NCBI RefSeq assembly: GCF_905163445.1
Contig: NC_053197.1
Coordinates: 434,001-498,000 of the forward strand
Direction: 5' to 3'
Length of the DNA stretch: 64,000 nt
Source of the DNA: Pararge aegeria
Taxonomy: Eukaryota > Arthropoda > Insecta > Lepidoptera > Nymphalidae
The number at the start of each line of letters is the position of its first letter. Positions within the stretch are counted from its first letter, which is position 1. This document shows, one piece after another, positions 52,806 to 62,311 of the stretch. The translations under genes and the position numbers were made by a program. The notes below the pieces were generated by a model. It searched no databases and had not been told where the DNA came from. It worked only from the letters and a program-made list of their open reading frames with translations.

Positions 52806-52892
52806 CGCTTGTGATATAATTTTTATATAATAATACCTGAAATTAGGAGATCTGCATATTAAGCAATCCAACAAGTTGAGCTCCAACGCTGA

Positions 52893-52933
52893 ATATTGGA
52901 GTTACAAGGCAATTGAACTTGTAACTCCAATAT
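52893..52933. repeat. Perfect inverted repeat, 16-base arms
   Basis: ATATTGGAGTTACAAG (52893-52908) pairs with CTTGTAACTCCAATAT (52918-52933) around 9 bases. A third partial copy (CTTGTAACTC) follows at 52940. Confidence 0.85.
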
Positions 52934-52940
52934 AATAACC

Positions 52941-53354
52941 TTGTAACTCGCAGAGCTGCTGAAGAAGCTAAAGAATAGCTCATAAATGCCCGCTCATAAA
53001 AAACCCTCGCTAAATATAAAAATACTCAGCCATTCTGACTCCAAAACTGCGTTATTATACAGACTTAATAGATGCATGGTTAGAACGTGACCTGGTATTT
53101 TAACCAGCGACGTAAAAAACGCATCAAACAACCTCAATGATAATCAGTTGTGAGCTGAGTTGGTTAAAATCGGAAGTTACGCAATACCGCGTCGAATGGA
53201 ATAAGAAAGGCGCAGCGGTTACCAACTAGCGGCCGATCGCGGTAATTACCGGCCGATGCGGGGTGAAAGCGTTGCGTCATCTACACGTAGGTGTACATTG
53301 CACCAGTTACTGGCGCTCGGCGCAGCCAAGACAGTGGGCTTCTTTGCTCCGGGA
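52941..53354. other. No gene recognised
   Basis: 53225-53340 is CG-richer (GCGGCCGATCGCGGTAATTA). No exon supported. Confidence 0.35.
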
Positions 53355-53650
53355 ATCTTTTTTTTATTTGTACCTAGTAATCATTGACAGAACAAGAAGA
53401 TGGTCTTCCATGGCCTATAAACAGAGCAACACTGCACAGAGCATGCTGAGTCCATCAATCTAAGCCGTAGGTGTTAAGCCTCATGTACCTTTAAATTCAG
53501 CGGCAACCACGCCCTTCAGATCGGAACACGGCATTGCAACAATGCTGGCTAGCGGCAGAAATAAGCACGGTGGAAGTACTTCCCCGGCTCTGTAACATAA
53601 AGCTCTTCTAATACTTCCTCGAATAATTTTTTGGTGATATTGCAGTCTAG
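53355..53650 (-). repeat. Repeat-Q copy, longest in the window
   Basis: AACAGAGCAACACTGCACAG, TGAGTCCATCAATCTAAGCC, GGCAACCACGCCCTTCAGAT, GCTGGCTAGCGGCAGAAATA and TACTTCCCCGGCTCTGTAAC. Collinear with 29045-29290. Confidence 0.55.
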
Positions 53651-53751
53651 GATTAACTTGCAGTGAAATCGAACTCACTCGGCATCACTGTTAGGTATAT
53701 GAATGTTATATTAAACCAACACTGGGTACAAGTATTAGTTGTGGTTAGCTT

Positions 53752-53892
53752 TTTAGTAGTAGTAAGGTTTTTGTGACAGAGCTCGCCCGGGGAACTACTC
53801 TGCAGCAATAAGCTGTGTCGATCTGAAGGGCGTGGTTGCCGGTGTAATTACAGGTATATGTGGCTTAACACCTACCCCTCAGATTGATGGAC
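53752..53892 (+). repeat. Repeat-Q copy, inverted relative to the previous one
   Basis: GACAGAGCTCGCCCGGGGAA, GATCTGAAGGGCGTGGTTGC, CGGTGTAATTACAGGTATAT and GGCTTAACACCTACCCCTCA. It forms a large hairpin with 53355-53650. Confidence 0.55.
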
Positions 53893-53934
53893 AAACGGGG
53901 GATGTTGCTGCACGTGCCGTTACACTGTTGATAG

Positions 53935-54200
53935 GATTTTGACGGGACAACGTCTTATAATTCGATGGAGCCGGCTGCACGCACGAAAAAACATGACGTA
54001 TGCGGCGTTACCTCGCTCTGAGGCGTTCCATTCAAGGCTTGAAGTGCAAGCGAGAGCGCGGAACGAGCGACAAAGAGGCACAGTCGGCCTCCGCGTTCGA
54101 CATCTGTCTCTCTCCTACTTGAGTGAGCGATGCGTCCGTGTGGACAACTTCTATACAATAATACATTTACATGTTTTCAGCAAGGATGAAGTGTAGTAAG
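53935..54200. promoter_or_regulatory. GC-rich, CG-rich island
   Basis: About 200 bases (53960-54140) rich in CG words (GCGAGAGCGCGGAACGAGCG, CTCCGCGTTCGACATC) in an otherwise AT-rich area. Overlapping ORFs on both strands are short and lack motifs. TGTTTTCAGCAAGGATGAAG and ACTCGTAAGTGCAG look like splice-site words on the right edge. Candidate promoter with first exon; direction not certain. Confidence 0.25.
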
Positions 54201-54924
54201 TAACTCGTAAGTGCAGTGAAAAGTGAATGTGGTGTCAATTGTTTATAGCAACGATTATATCTATCAAAAATTTTCTTTTGAAAAATGCAACCATTCCATC
54301 AGTATTTTCTTACGACGTTGTCACGTTCAACTATCGTCAGTAAGCCGACTTTACAGACAACCATTTTTTTTTACTTACCATCAAGTGGGCCATCTGCTTG
54401 GTCCGTCAATTATAAATATATAAAAATTCACTAAACTTTGTATTTTATTTTTTATGATAATAAGGATAAAAAAGTTTAAATTAATAATATTAGTAGTATA
54501 ACAAACTCAGCCGGTGTGGTTATTAGATGGCTACTCATTAGTGCGGCGATAAGTTGCTTTTGCTTGCAGCCTCGCTACACGTTTATGTTTTGCCCACTGA
54601 TATAATTTAACTAAACACCTCATTACCTCGGGGCTTATAGCACAACATTCGTCGATTTATGTATGATTTTGTACCAAAAGTAAGAAGTGAAACGTAATTC
54701 ATTTTACCGGAACGAACACAGAATTAAGAACAGAAACCGTGTACACGACTTATATTGAAGCACCAAAAACCAATATACTCTAGTAGTGTTTCTCGAACCG
54801 GCGGTTAGTCACTTCGTTCCAAAAAAATTTAACAAAATTTAAAAATAAAATGTACTATAACAATATGAATTAGAAGATTTAGATGCAAATTAGAAGATTT
54901 TTAATTTTCGAAGCAAAAATTAAC
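54201..54924. other. No gene recognised
   Basis: The block at 54715-54805 (AATTAAGAACAGAAACCGTG, CTAGTAGTGTTTCTCGAA) recurs at 34388-34470, so it is an unnamed repeat with two copies. Confidence 0.4.
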
Positions 54925-55384
54925 TCGTTTTGTAGTTTACTACATAAAATTGCTAATTCATTCAAGGGCAATTGTATATTATTTTATAACAAATAAACGA
55001 ATGAAATCTTTGAGAATATAGAAATTGAAATTGAAATGTCTCTCAATAAGTTTAAAGTTCATATAAAACGTAAGCTTACAGAAAAATCCTGTTATAATGT
55101 TAAGGAATACTTAAACGATAAAAAAAGCTTAGGTGTGAATTGCTCTAACTTATTATATTAACTTTACTGTGAGATGGTGATAACAAAAATTAATTACCCG
55201 GCTAATTTTGTTGTGGGCTCTTCTTAGACCAGGGTGCATTTGGAACCCTCGTAGCTAAAAGTTTAAGTTGGCGAACGAAGTTATCACCTTCCCTTTAAAA
55301 TTATGTAAACATATATGTATGAACGCTTCACAAGTGCCTGTGATAGGCCTACGTGAATAAATAAATTTTGAATTTTTGAATTTT
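54925..55384 (+). pseudogene. LINE-B 3' end with ORF2 C-terminus
   Basis: Codons for NSFKGNCILFYNK, then a stop, and after a short GAAATT run MSLNKFKVHIKRKLTEKSCY and NVKEYLNDKKSLGVNCSN. The 3' part is TTACCCGGCTAATTTTGTTG, CTTCTTAGACCAGGGTGCAT, AGGCCTACGTGAATAAATAA and a TTTTGAATTTTTGAA tail. Stops and the inserted microsatellite show it is dead. Confidence 0.75.
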
Positions 55385-55550
55385 AATATTTATAAACTCG
55401 TTGAATGTTATTAGATAAGGGCCGGAACCCACAATGATAAAATTACTAATTAGAGCGATTCTAATTAAACCGGACGTTACATAATTCATTAAGATGCTGA
55501 CCATTTTACAATGAGATTCAAACAACATACCAAAGATTTTTAAATATATT

Positions 55551-55812
55551 GACGGCCGATTGGCGCAGTGGACAGCGACCGTGCTTTCTGAGTTAAGGCC
55601 GTGGGATCGATTCCCAAACATTCATGTTTGTGTGATGAACATGAATGTTTTTCAGTGTCTGGGTGTTTATTTATATATTATAAGTATTTATGTATATTAT
55701 TCATATAATTATTCATCAGTCATCTTAGTACCCATAACACAAGCTATGCTTACTTTGGGGCTAGATGGCGATGTGTGTATTGTGGTAGTATATTTATATT
55801 ATATTTATTTAT
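55551..55812 (+). mobile_element. SINE-1 copy, full length
   Basis: The head GACGGCCGATTGGCGCAGTG, B-box-like GTGGGATCGATTCCC (one change), body TTCAGTGTCTGGGTGTTTAT, TTGGGGCTAGATGGCGATGT and a TATTTATATTATATTTATTT tail. Confidence 0.82.
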
Positions 55813-55904
55813 GTAAAGTTCTTTGCAACGAGAAAAATCTTGGTCATATTTCTGACTTATCCGATGTAAAACAAAAAAAGGAAGTTCAGTTATATTTTCT
55901 GCAC

Positions 55905-56101
55905 AAATCTTAATGAAATTTGGCACAGATAGCTTGCATCCTGGAGACAGAAATAAGATTCATAATAACATTGGTTTTGTGAGGAGACTGGAGACGGAGA
56001 CAAAAAATACTTTTAAATCCCATTTCATAAAAAATATTATATCAACGTTTCGATTACATACCTATTATGTTACAAGCGGGCGCAGCCGCGGGTACAGCTA
56101 G
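55905..56101 (+). mobile_element. Helitron-like element, 3' part
   Basis: AATGAAATTTGGCACAGATA and GCATCCTGGAGACAG are interior words. The end is GCGGGCGCAGCCGCGGGTAC then AGCTAG at 56096-56101. The start is not resolved. Confidence 0.5.
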
Positions 56102-56215
56102 TCTTTACTAATATTACAAATTGTTTGTGTGTCTGTTGTTGTCCTTTACGATCTAAATTAGCAACTAATTTACTTCAATTTTGGCACAGAGTTAGTTAAA
56201 AAGACCGAGAGTAAC
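56102..56215 (+). mobile_element. Helitron-like element, 5' part, directly joined
   Basis: TCTTTACTAATATTACAAAT starts immediately after the preceding CTAG, head to tail. The interior GTTTGTGTGTCTGTTG and TTTTGGCACAGAGTTAGTTA match the family. The 3' end is lost. Confidence 0.5.
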
Positions 56216-56509
56216 TTTTTATTACAAGAAAACAAAATGTCAGCTATAGAGATCATACCTAATCGAAATACAAACAACAAAGCAAGCAATGCCTTTCTTA
56301 AAAGTGTAACATTGGCCGCCGTTTCGCCGCCATTGCGTAATTTCCGATTTGGGAGCACGCCGCGCCATGTATGAGGCGAACATTTGTATGGGTGTTGCCA
56401 CACGCGGAGGCCTTGGCCCAAAAACACAATGGCATGAGTAACAGGCTACACCGTAGTATGTTTGAAAACATATCGTCAATATTGTCGAAGTATAAAACCA
56501 GCGTTCACC
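56216..56509. other. No gene recognised
   Basis: A CG-richer stretch 56310-56420 with overlapping minus ORFs but no motif. Confidence 0.35.
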
Positions 56510-56660
56510 TTGTGCCGAGTGGTGATGGCAAACGTGGTGGTGACAACACACTGTGGTTTTACCACCCCTTCTTTTCCCGTGGGTGTCGAGACTAAGGGAA
56601 TGTAACGGAGACCGGTTAGCAGCATCCTCCGTGCAACTACTACCATCAACTCTGCTCACC
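56510..56660 (+). repeat. Repeat-S-like copy
   Basis: TTTTACCACCCCTTCTTTTC, CCGTGGGTGTCGAGACTAAG, GGAATGTAACGGAGACCGGT match CACCACCCGTCCTCTTCCCG, CGGGTGTCATAAGGGAATAT and AACGGAGAAAGGCC at 59577-59630. Confidence 0.45.
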
Positions 56661-57002
56661 ACCTCGTCTGTCCAGTGTGTTAATTAGTCCAGCAGTTGAT
56701 GACTAGGCTGTTGATGTTGAAAAGACCATCTTCCAGTAGAGTCATGTGAATGGCTGCGTGAAACTTCAAGCCATGATAGAGAGATGAACTTCTTGCATGC
56801 CATGGTTTCATAAAAAGCAGCAGCTCTCGAGACCTGCGACTCTGATGTTGGTTTCAGGCTTATAAAGTATATCAACGCTCACCCTTGCTGCTCGTGGTTC
56901 CTTCTCGGTATTTATGTATGCTCTATTATATGTTAGCCCTTGATTGCTATCCCACGTAGGTAAGTGATGATGCAGTCAAAGATGGTAACTTATCAGGGTT
57001 AA
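56661..57002. other. No gene; SINE-3 end fragment at the right
   Basis: TTAGCCCTTGATTGCTATCC and TGATGCAGTCAAAGATGGTA (56933-56988) are the SINE-3 3' end in reverse. Confidence 0.45.
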
Positions 57003-57197
57003 ATGTTTATTTTTTTGCCCTTCCTGTACGCCCTAATTATGCAACCAATCAACTTGATTTTAGTATAAAAGATAAAAGGATGGAGAGTAACATATAATGC
57101 TACTTTTAGTAGTATGTTTTTTTTAAAAATCGAATTACGTGTACCTTTATGTGTATTGGAATTATTTACCGCGGGTATCGACGCGAGGCGCACCTAG
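57003..57197 (+). mobile_element. Helitron-like element, subfamily with CCGCGGGTA end
   Basis: ACCAATCAACTTGATTTTAG, AGATAAAAGGATGGAGAGTA, ATTTACCGCGGGTATCGACG and GCGCACCTAG, then T. Collinear with 58189-58427. The 5' end is fused to a SINE-3 fragment. Confidence 0.55.
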
Positions 57198-57747
57198 TCC
57201 AATTCATTATAAAACGAAAAGCAATAAAGAGGCTTCAATCATTCATTGCCCATTCAATTGCGAAGTCAAGCATATAAAAGATAAAAAATCAAAGATTAAA
57301 AATTGGTCAAAGCAGTAATTAAAGTTCCCACTAGTAGGCAACGAAATGAATCAATGAGTACACTTTTATTGTACACGACTAAAAATTAAAGGACTATTGT
57401 AAATAACAAGTTCAAACAATGCATACAATTTGGCGGAAAGGTTGGTAGTATCATCCCAACCTAAAAGCTTTGTAGTTGTACCCATTCGGTGAGATAGAGT
57501 CTACAGAAAAAACCAACGAAACCACTTACGTATTTTATTTTAATCGGCTGAACGTCAGGAATGTAACGCGGTTATATATGTCCCAGATTATCAAGCTCAC
57601 GAATTACCTTTAAAGGGCACGGCGAGTCTTTTACACTTTAATTCGGTGCATAATGAATCATTAATATTTAATTATTGTTCTGCCAACGAACGAACTACCA
57701 TTCAAACTTGGCGAATTGAGAATCTCCTTAATATTTTAAAATGACTG
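57198..57747. other. No gene recognised
   Basis: Nothing supported in this stretch. Confidence 0.4.
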
Positions 57748-57825
57748 CCTCTTTGGTATAGAAGCGAATTTAACTTCGGATATCGAGGTACTGGGTTCGA
57801 TTCCCGGGTTGGTTGAATATTGTGA
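57748..57825 (+). mobile_element. tRNA-like SINE head (fourth type)
   Basis: TGCCTCTTTGGTATAGAAGC (A-box side) is followed by GGTACTGGGTTCGATTCCCG, with a good B box. The arms do not fold as a complete tRNA and the copy runs into a repeat-R element, so a SINE head fits better than a tRNA gene. Confidence 0.4.
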
Positions 57826-57841
57826 TGCATTGTATATTTCA

Positions 57842-58075
57842 TCATCATCAGCAGTACATCTTATTGACGTCTACTGCTGGACATATTGGTCTTTTGTAGG
57901 GAGTTCCAAAATTCGTCCGAGTTGCTTGATATCATCTGTCCACGTTGGAGGCCAACCTACGCTGCGTTTACCGGTGCAGGTTCGCCATGCCAGCACCGTA
58001 GGACGCAACGTCCATCGGTTCTACGAGCCATGGTTATTTACTCTCATCAAATTTTATGTACCAGACTGGAGTAAG
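57842..58075 (+). repeat. Repeat-R copy
   Basis: CATCATCAGCAGTACATCTT, GACGTCTACTGCTGGACATA, TTGGTCTTTTGTAGGGAGTT, CCAACCTACGCTGCGTTTAC and CGCAACGTCCATCGGTTCTA. The two ORFs across it are repeat-derived. Confidence 0.5.
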
Positions 58076-58188
58076 GAAATTGGCATTGTCTAACCCCGCT
58101 AAGGAGAGCAAGATTAGTACTTGATGACCATTGTGAATCACGCTAACGTGGTTGTTTGTTTGCTTATAAACTTTATGGAACATACAAA

Positions 58189-58427
58189 TCCTACCTAATA
58201 TTAAAAAAAAGAATGATTGTTTGTTTGTTTGTCCTTAATTTACGAAGCCAACGGGCTTGATTTCTGGCATATAGTCACTTAGTCGAAAAGACGGAGAGTA
58301 ACATATTATGCTACTTTTAATCCTGGAAACACATGAAATTCCCAAGTCACTCGGAATGTTTTTTTTTTTATTTGAATTACGTGTACTTACTTATTTACCG
58401 CGGGTAACGCGACGCGAGCGCAGCTAG
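58189..58427 (+). mobile_element. Helitron-like element, CCGCGGGTA subfamily
   Basis: It starts TCCTACCTAATATTAAAAAA, the interior carries GCCAACGGGCTTGATTTCTG and AAGACGGAGAGTAACATATT, and the end is GCGACGCGAGCGCAGCTAG. A precedes and T follows. 239 bases. Confidence 0.65.
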
Positions 58428-58509
58428 TAATTATAAAGCAAAAAAAAACAATAAAGAAGCTTAATCGTAAAATTTAGGCGTGCAAATATGGTCTTATAAT
58501 TAACGCGTG

Positions 58510-58605
58510 TAACAAAATCATTAAAACCCGTTAAACCACATTGGAGTAGCGTGGCGGGTCTATGATTTCAATTCTCCTTTGATATGAGAGAGGAGGCCTG
58601 TGCTT
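58510..58605 (+). repeat. Very diverged SINE-2 3' part
   Basis: ACCACATTGGAGTAGCGTGG, CGGGTCTATGATTTCAATTC and GAGGAGGCCTGTGCTTAAGC loosely follow the SINE-2 order. Confidence 0.3.
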
Positions 58606-59264
58606 AAGCAAAGGGACAGTACAAGAGGCCTTATTTTTTTTTTAATTTACTTATTTAATATTCGTAAGATAATTAATTCTACAAAAGTGCTCGTGCAGTC
58701 TGCTTATTATGTATTTTTATTAGGACGATATTAACATAGCCACGAATTGGCTACATTAATTACTACTAATGTCGTACCAGGATCACAATGACTACAACAA
58801 AGCCCAATATCCTAGGGTCAGCCATTTATCAACTCAAATTTCTTAACTAACTTAACTTCACGAAGCTTGCGAATATTATTACGATTTGGCCGCACCCTTC
58901 ATTTACCTATTTGTATTCTAAAATGTCACGAGAACTCGCGAGGCATTTTGAAGTGGCTGTTGCAAGTTCGAAGCCCCAGATTGCGACATCGCAGTCGGCA
59001 TTTGCGATGCAGGAGACGTGCCCAAAGGCATTGTGGGCTACATTATTGCGTTTTTTTATACAAGTGTGGATTCTATAATTTATGCAGCCCGGCACAACGC
59101 ATCGATGCGATTTTTTGATGTGCGAAGTTGCTTAAATAGATGTAAATATTTAATACTAATATTTTCTCAGCTTTTAAGTATAATTATAATGTGAAGAGGA
59201 AAAACGACGCAGAAATGTAGGATTGATTTTCTCGGTTTTCTACAAAGTGGTGATTTCCACATTT
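58606..59264. other. No gene recognised
   Basis: 58665-58760 (TCGTAAGATAATTAATTCTA, CAGTCTGCTTATTATG, TTAGGACGATATTAACATAG) recurs at 60175-60250, an unnamed two-copy repeat. The ORFs at 58867-59118 have no motif. Confidence 0.4.
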
Positions 59265-59420
59265 CCACGCTGTAGCCGGAACATCCAGTTCCGGCGTCGC
59301 GTCGCAGAGCTCTCGTAGTTCACCGGCGGCTAGATGCGCGTGCGCACGCGCAGATTTCACTTTCATGGTGACTGGGTCATTCACCCCGCGTGCCTCTGTC
59401 CGCAGCCTCTCCTCTCTGAT
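59265..59420. promoter_or_regulatory. CG-rich island
   Basis: GCTGTAGCCGGAACATCCAG, CGTCGCGTCGCAGAGCTCTC, GATGCGCGTGCGCACGCGCA and CCCCGCGTGCCTCTGTCCGC. The densest CG stretch in the window, not repeated elsewhere. A GCGCGTGCGCACGCGC palindrome lies at 59337-59352. It could be a promoter of a gene outside the window. Confidence 0.3.
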
Positions 59421-59559
59421 CCCCTAGTACGCACCAACTCTTAGTACAAAATTTATTCGCAATTGGCCAGGAGCCGGCGTTTTTTTGCAGAACTCCACAT
59501 TTTAAATTACTGAAGTATATCAAATTCTTCTTCTTGCCCTTTAGCCGTGTGGTAAAGGC

Positions 59560-59735
59560 AGATCAGAATACAGTTGTCACCACCCGTCCTCTTCCCGCGG
59601 GTGTCATAAGGGAATATAACGGAGAAAGGCCAACAGCGTCTGTGCTACCATCAACCTGGGTGATTATGGCAAACCCTACCTTTGGGAGAGGCCTTTAGTC
59701 CAGCATTGGACTGTTATAGACTATGGACTACGAAA
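59560..59735 (+). repeat. Repeat-S copy
   Basis: CACCACCCGTCCTCTTCCCG, AGGGAATATAACGGAGAAAG, ACCCTACCTTTGGGAGAGGC and CTTTAGTCCAGCATTGGACT, then GTTATAGACTATG. A LINE-like 3' end. Confidence 0.5.
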
Positions 59736-59827
59736 GATGATAGCTCTTTTACAATCAGAGCAAAATATAGACATACCTACTATCTGTTGTCTGCGTTCGT
59801 CGTTTATCAAGGTTTCACAAATCCCGT

Positions 59828-59979
59828 TGGACCGGTTTGTTTTTCTGGGATTAAGCCCATGTTACTCTCCGTCCTTACAACTAACTCTATGCTAAAAATC
59901 AAGTTCATTTGTTGCTTAGTTAGGGCGTAAAGTAAGGACAAACAAACAAACTTTCGCATTTATATTATTAGTACGGATA
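59828..59979 (-). mobile_element. Helitron-like 5' fragment
   Basis: Reverse of TCCGTACTAATAATATAAAT and GCGAAAGTTTGTTTGTTTG with interior CTTGATTTTTAGCATAGAGT. The CTAG end is missing. GA|T flank fits. Confidence 0.55.
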
Positions 59980-60461
59980 TTTATACACCTACTTATACCC
60001 GCTGTTTCCAAAGCCTCAATTTTAATATTTACATAGTAATAACTAGAATATTAATCCCACTTAAATATTTGTTGCCGCAGGCCTAAACGAAATACGTATA
60101 TATAAAGAACCTACATAGTAACTCTAATTGCACGTTTATGCGGGTGTACCAGATATTTTCGTGATTCATTACTATTCGTAAGATAATTCCACACCCGTGC
60201 TCATGCAGTGTGTTTATTACGCCTTCTTATTAGGACGATATTCACATTGCAACTAATTGTATACATTAAAAGGTAGAAAGTTACTGCGAATTTTCCGAAA
60301 AGAATATGGTTTTCTTTGTAAGCAGTACTACTACGAATAGATAAGTAATAATTAGGAAAAAAGTGAAATTTTAATAAAATAAACTTGCTACTAATATATA
60401 ACCAAAACCCCAATTAGTACAAGAACGTCCTTCCTTACGAACGGCGTTATTAATATACAAC
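59980..60461. other. No gene recognised
   Basis: Holds the second copy of the unnamed repeat noted at 58665-58760. Confidence 0.4.
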
Positions 60462-60980
60462 TCGTAAATGAAAACCGAAATAATACTTCACACGCTTTAG
60501 AGGCACATTATATACTCAGACTTCTAAGATACTCGTATAAGGCCGCCTTTTGTAAGCTACTCCAGTCTTTGTGTTTCTCTCTATTCGTCCTTCATTTTCC
60601 TAACTGTGTAGAGGTGTACAAATGAAGAGTTTAAAGAAATACATTTAAAATAAATATGCTGTCTTTGAGACATATCTGTAAAACCGAAAACCTAACAGTT
60701 TTACGGAAAGAAATCAGCCATAGCCCTAACATCACATGCGAAATCAAAATCAATTGATTCTATTAGGTAGTAAATCACTTTATTACGTACTATGCACGTG
60801 TCGTTCTTTAATCTTCAATAGGGTTGCCATAACTAAACACTTCGAATGTTTTGAATTCGTTTGGTTGGAAAAATAAATATGCTACTTTGGATTTCATATT
60901 AGTTATTACAGGGTGATTCTTTATGAAATATAAATACGCACCCTTGAACATTATTTCGTAATTCGGTTACACGTTGTATA
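60462..60980 (-). mobile_element. MITE-1 copy with internal insertion
   Basis: It begins ATACAACTCGTAAATGAAAA and ends TTCGGTTACACGTTGTATA, so both terminal repeats are present. Compared with 36210-36597 it has about 130 extra bases after CACATTATATACTCAGAC (about 60508-60640), then resumes with GTCTTTGAGACATATCTGTA. Confidence 0.65.
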
Positions 60981-61834
60981 AATTAAAACTTTAAAAAAAC
61001 CCCAAAATTCCACCCATGTAGTATTCATTATTTTTACTAGCCAAGACCTTTTATTTGATACCTATATTGAGGCAGTTGTGATAAGTGATAAGGCGGGTCT
61101 CAAGGGCCAATTTTCTTCGAACATAGCTAATAATACTTCACCAATTCACATTCAATTCACCTTTAAACCTAAAAAAACAAAATCAAAATTGGTTCATCCG
61201 TTCGGTAAATACGATGCCACAGACATATATATACGCACACACACGCACACGCACACCTTCACGTTAAACGTCTATCTAGATCACTTCGTCAATGGTGGGT
61301 CTGGCTGCTAGCAGTGCCGAGCAGGCCAAGAGGAGTAAATATGAAAATCTTCATAGAAGTTTCATTAGTATGCCTTTTGGATTAAAGTCTTTGGGACCGT
61401 AGAGACTCGAGCTCTTTTAAAATAATTGTCAAAAAGGGTTAACGAGTCACTTGGCCAAAGAAATAGTTTGGCCATTCAAAGGGGCAATGCTGCATCTTAG
61501 GCACCATGCCTCGCTGCGGTGGTTTTGAACACGTTTTAGATTTGATTTAGCTTTATTTTGGTACACAGGTTAGTAAAAATCAAATCAGAGCTCCTAATTA
61601 AAAATTTAAAAAAACAGTTCAGTTCAAGATATCGCGATTTCCAGCGACATGCGAATGTTTTCCATGCGTGCACAATTGCGCGCCGCGGAAACGAAACATG
61701 GAAAAGAAAAACGAAACTCGTGCCCCACTTCACGATAACTCACTTGTTGTGTCGTATCTATTGCTAATAGAATTATAGAATCCGCGCTTATTACGATGTT
61801 TTAAAAATCCCTCGGAAAACGTTTATTTTGATGG
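60981..61834. other. No gene; CA microsatellite at 61231-61258
   Basis: GCACACACACGCACACGCAC is a short imperfect CA repeat. The overlapping ORFs at 61536-61767 on both strands have no motif. Confidence 0.4.
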
Positions 61835-61975
61835 GATAAAAACGAGTCTTTGTGACTGACCGTCCTTTCAATGAAATCTCTGCCGAATATCAAGTTGATT
61901 GGTGCTTAAGCAGGGCGTGAAGCAAGGATAAATTATCAAACACACTTTGGCATTTCTAATATTAGGTAGTTAGGA
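61835..61975 (-). mobile_element. Helitron-like 5' fragment
   Basis: GAATATCAAGTTGATTGGTG, CTTAAGCAGGGCGTGAAGCA and CTAATATTAGGTAGTTAGGA are the reverse of the family start. The CTAG end is missing. Confidence 0.5.
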
Positions 61976-62311
61976 TTGCAGAACGATGTAAGTTTTAAAA
62001 ATTGTAGAAAAGCTCTGAATTCACTTGCTTGATACATTGTTTCCACGTATTATTCCTCTGATCTCCCTATGATACCCTGTATCCATCCGTCCGAGTTTAT
62101 CTAAATAAAAGATCGTAAATGTGAAACTATAAATTATGTCCGCTCTAGTAACTCTTACACTTGAACAAATTGACGCCATTACTCGCGGACTGGCACGCTG
62201 TAATTAGCATGTACTTAAACAAACATACTTCGGCGTGACGAGAGAATAACTAATGGCTTCTTTCATCATCATCAGCTGAAGATAGGTCTTTTTGAAAGAG
62301 CGTATAGGAAA
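61976..62311. other. No gene recognised
   Basis: Nothing supported in this stretch. Confidence 0.4.

Noticed and set aside
56240..56662. 140-codon minus-strand ORF
   Set aside because: Overlaps repeat-S and two other ORFs, and includes repeat-derived sequence. Not a gene.
57748..57825. Possible tRNA gene
   Set aside because: A good B box but no consistent acceptor or anticodon stems by eye, and fused to a repeat. Treated as a SINE head.
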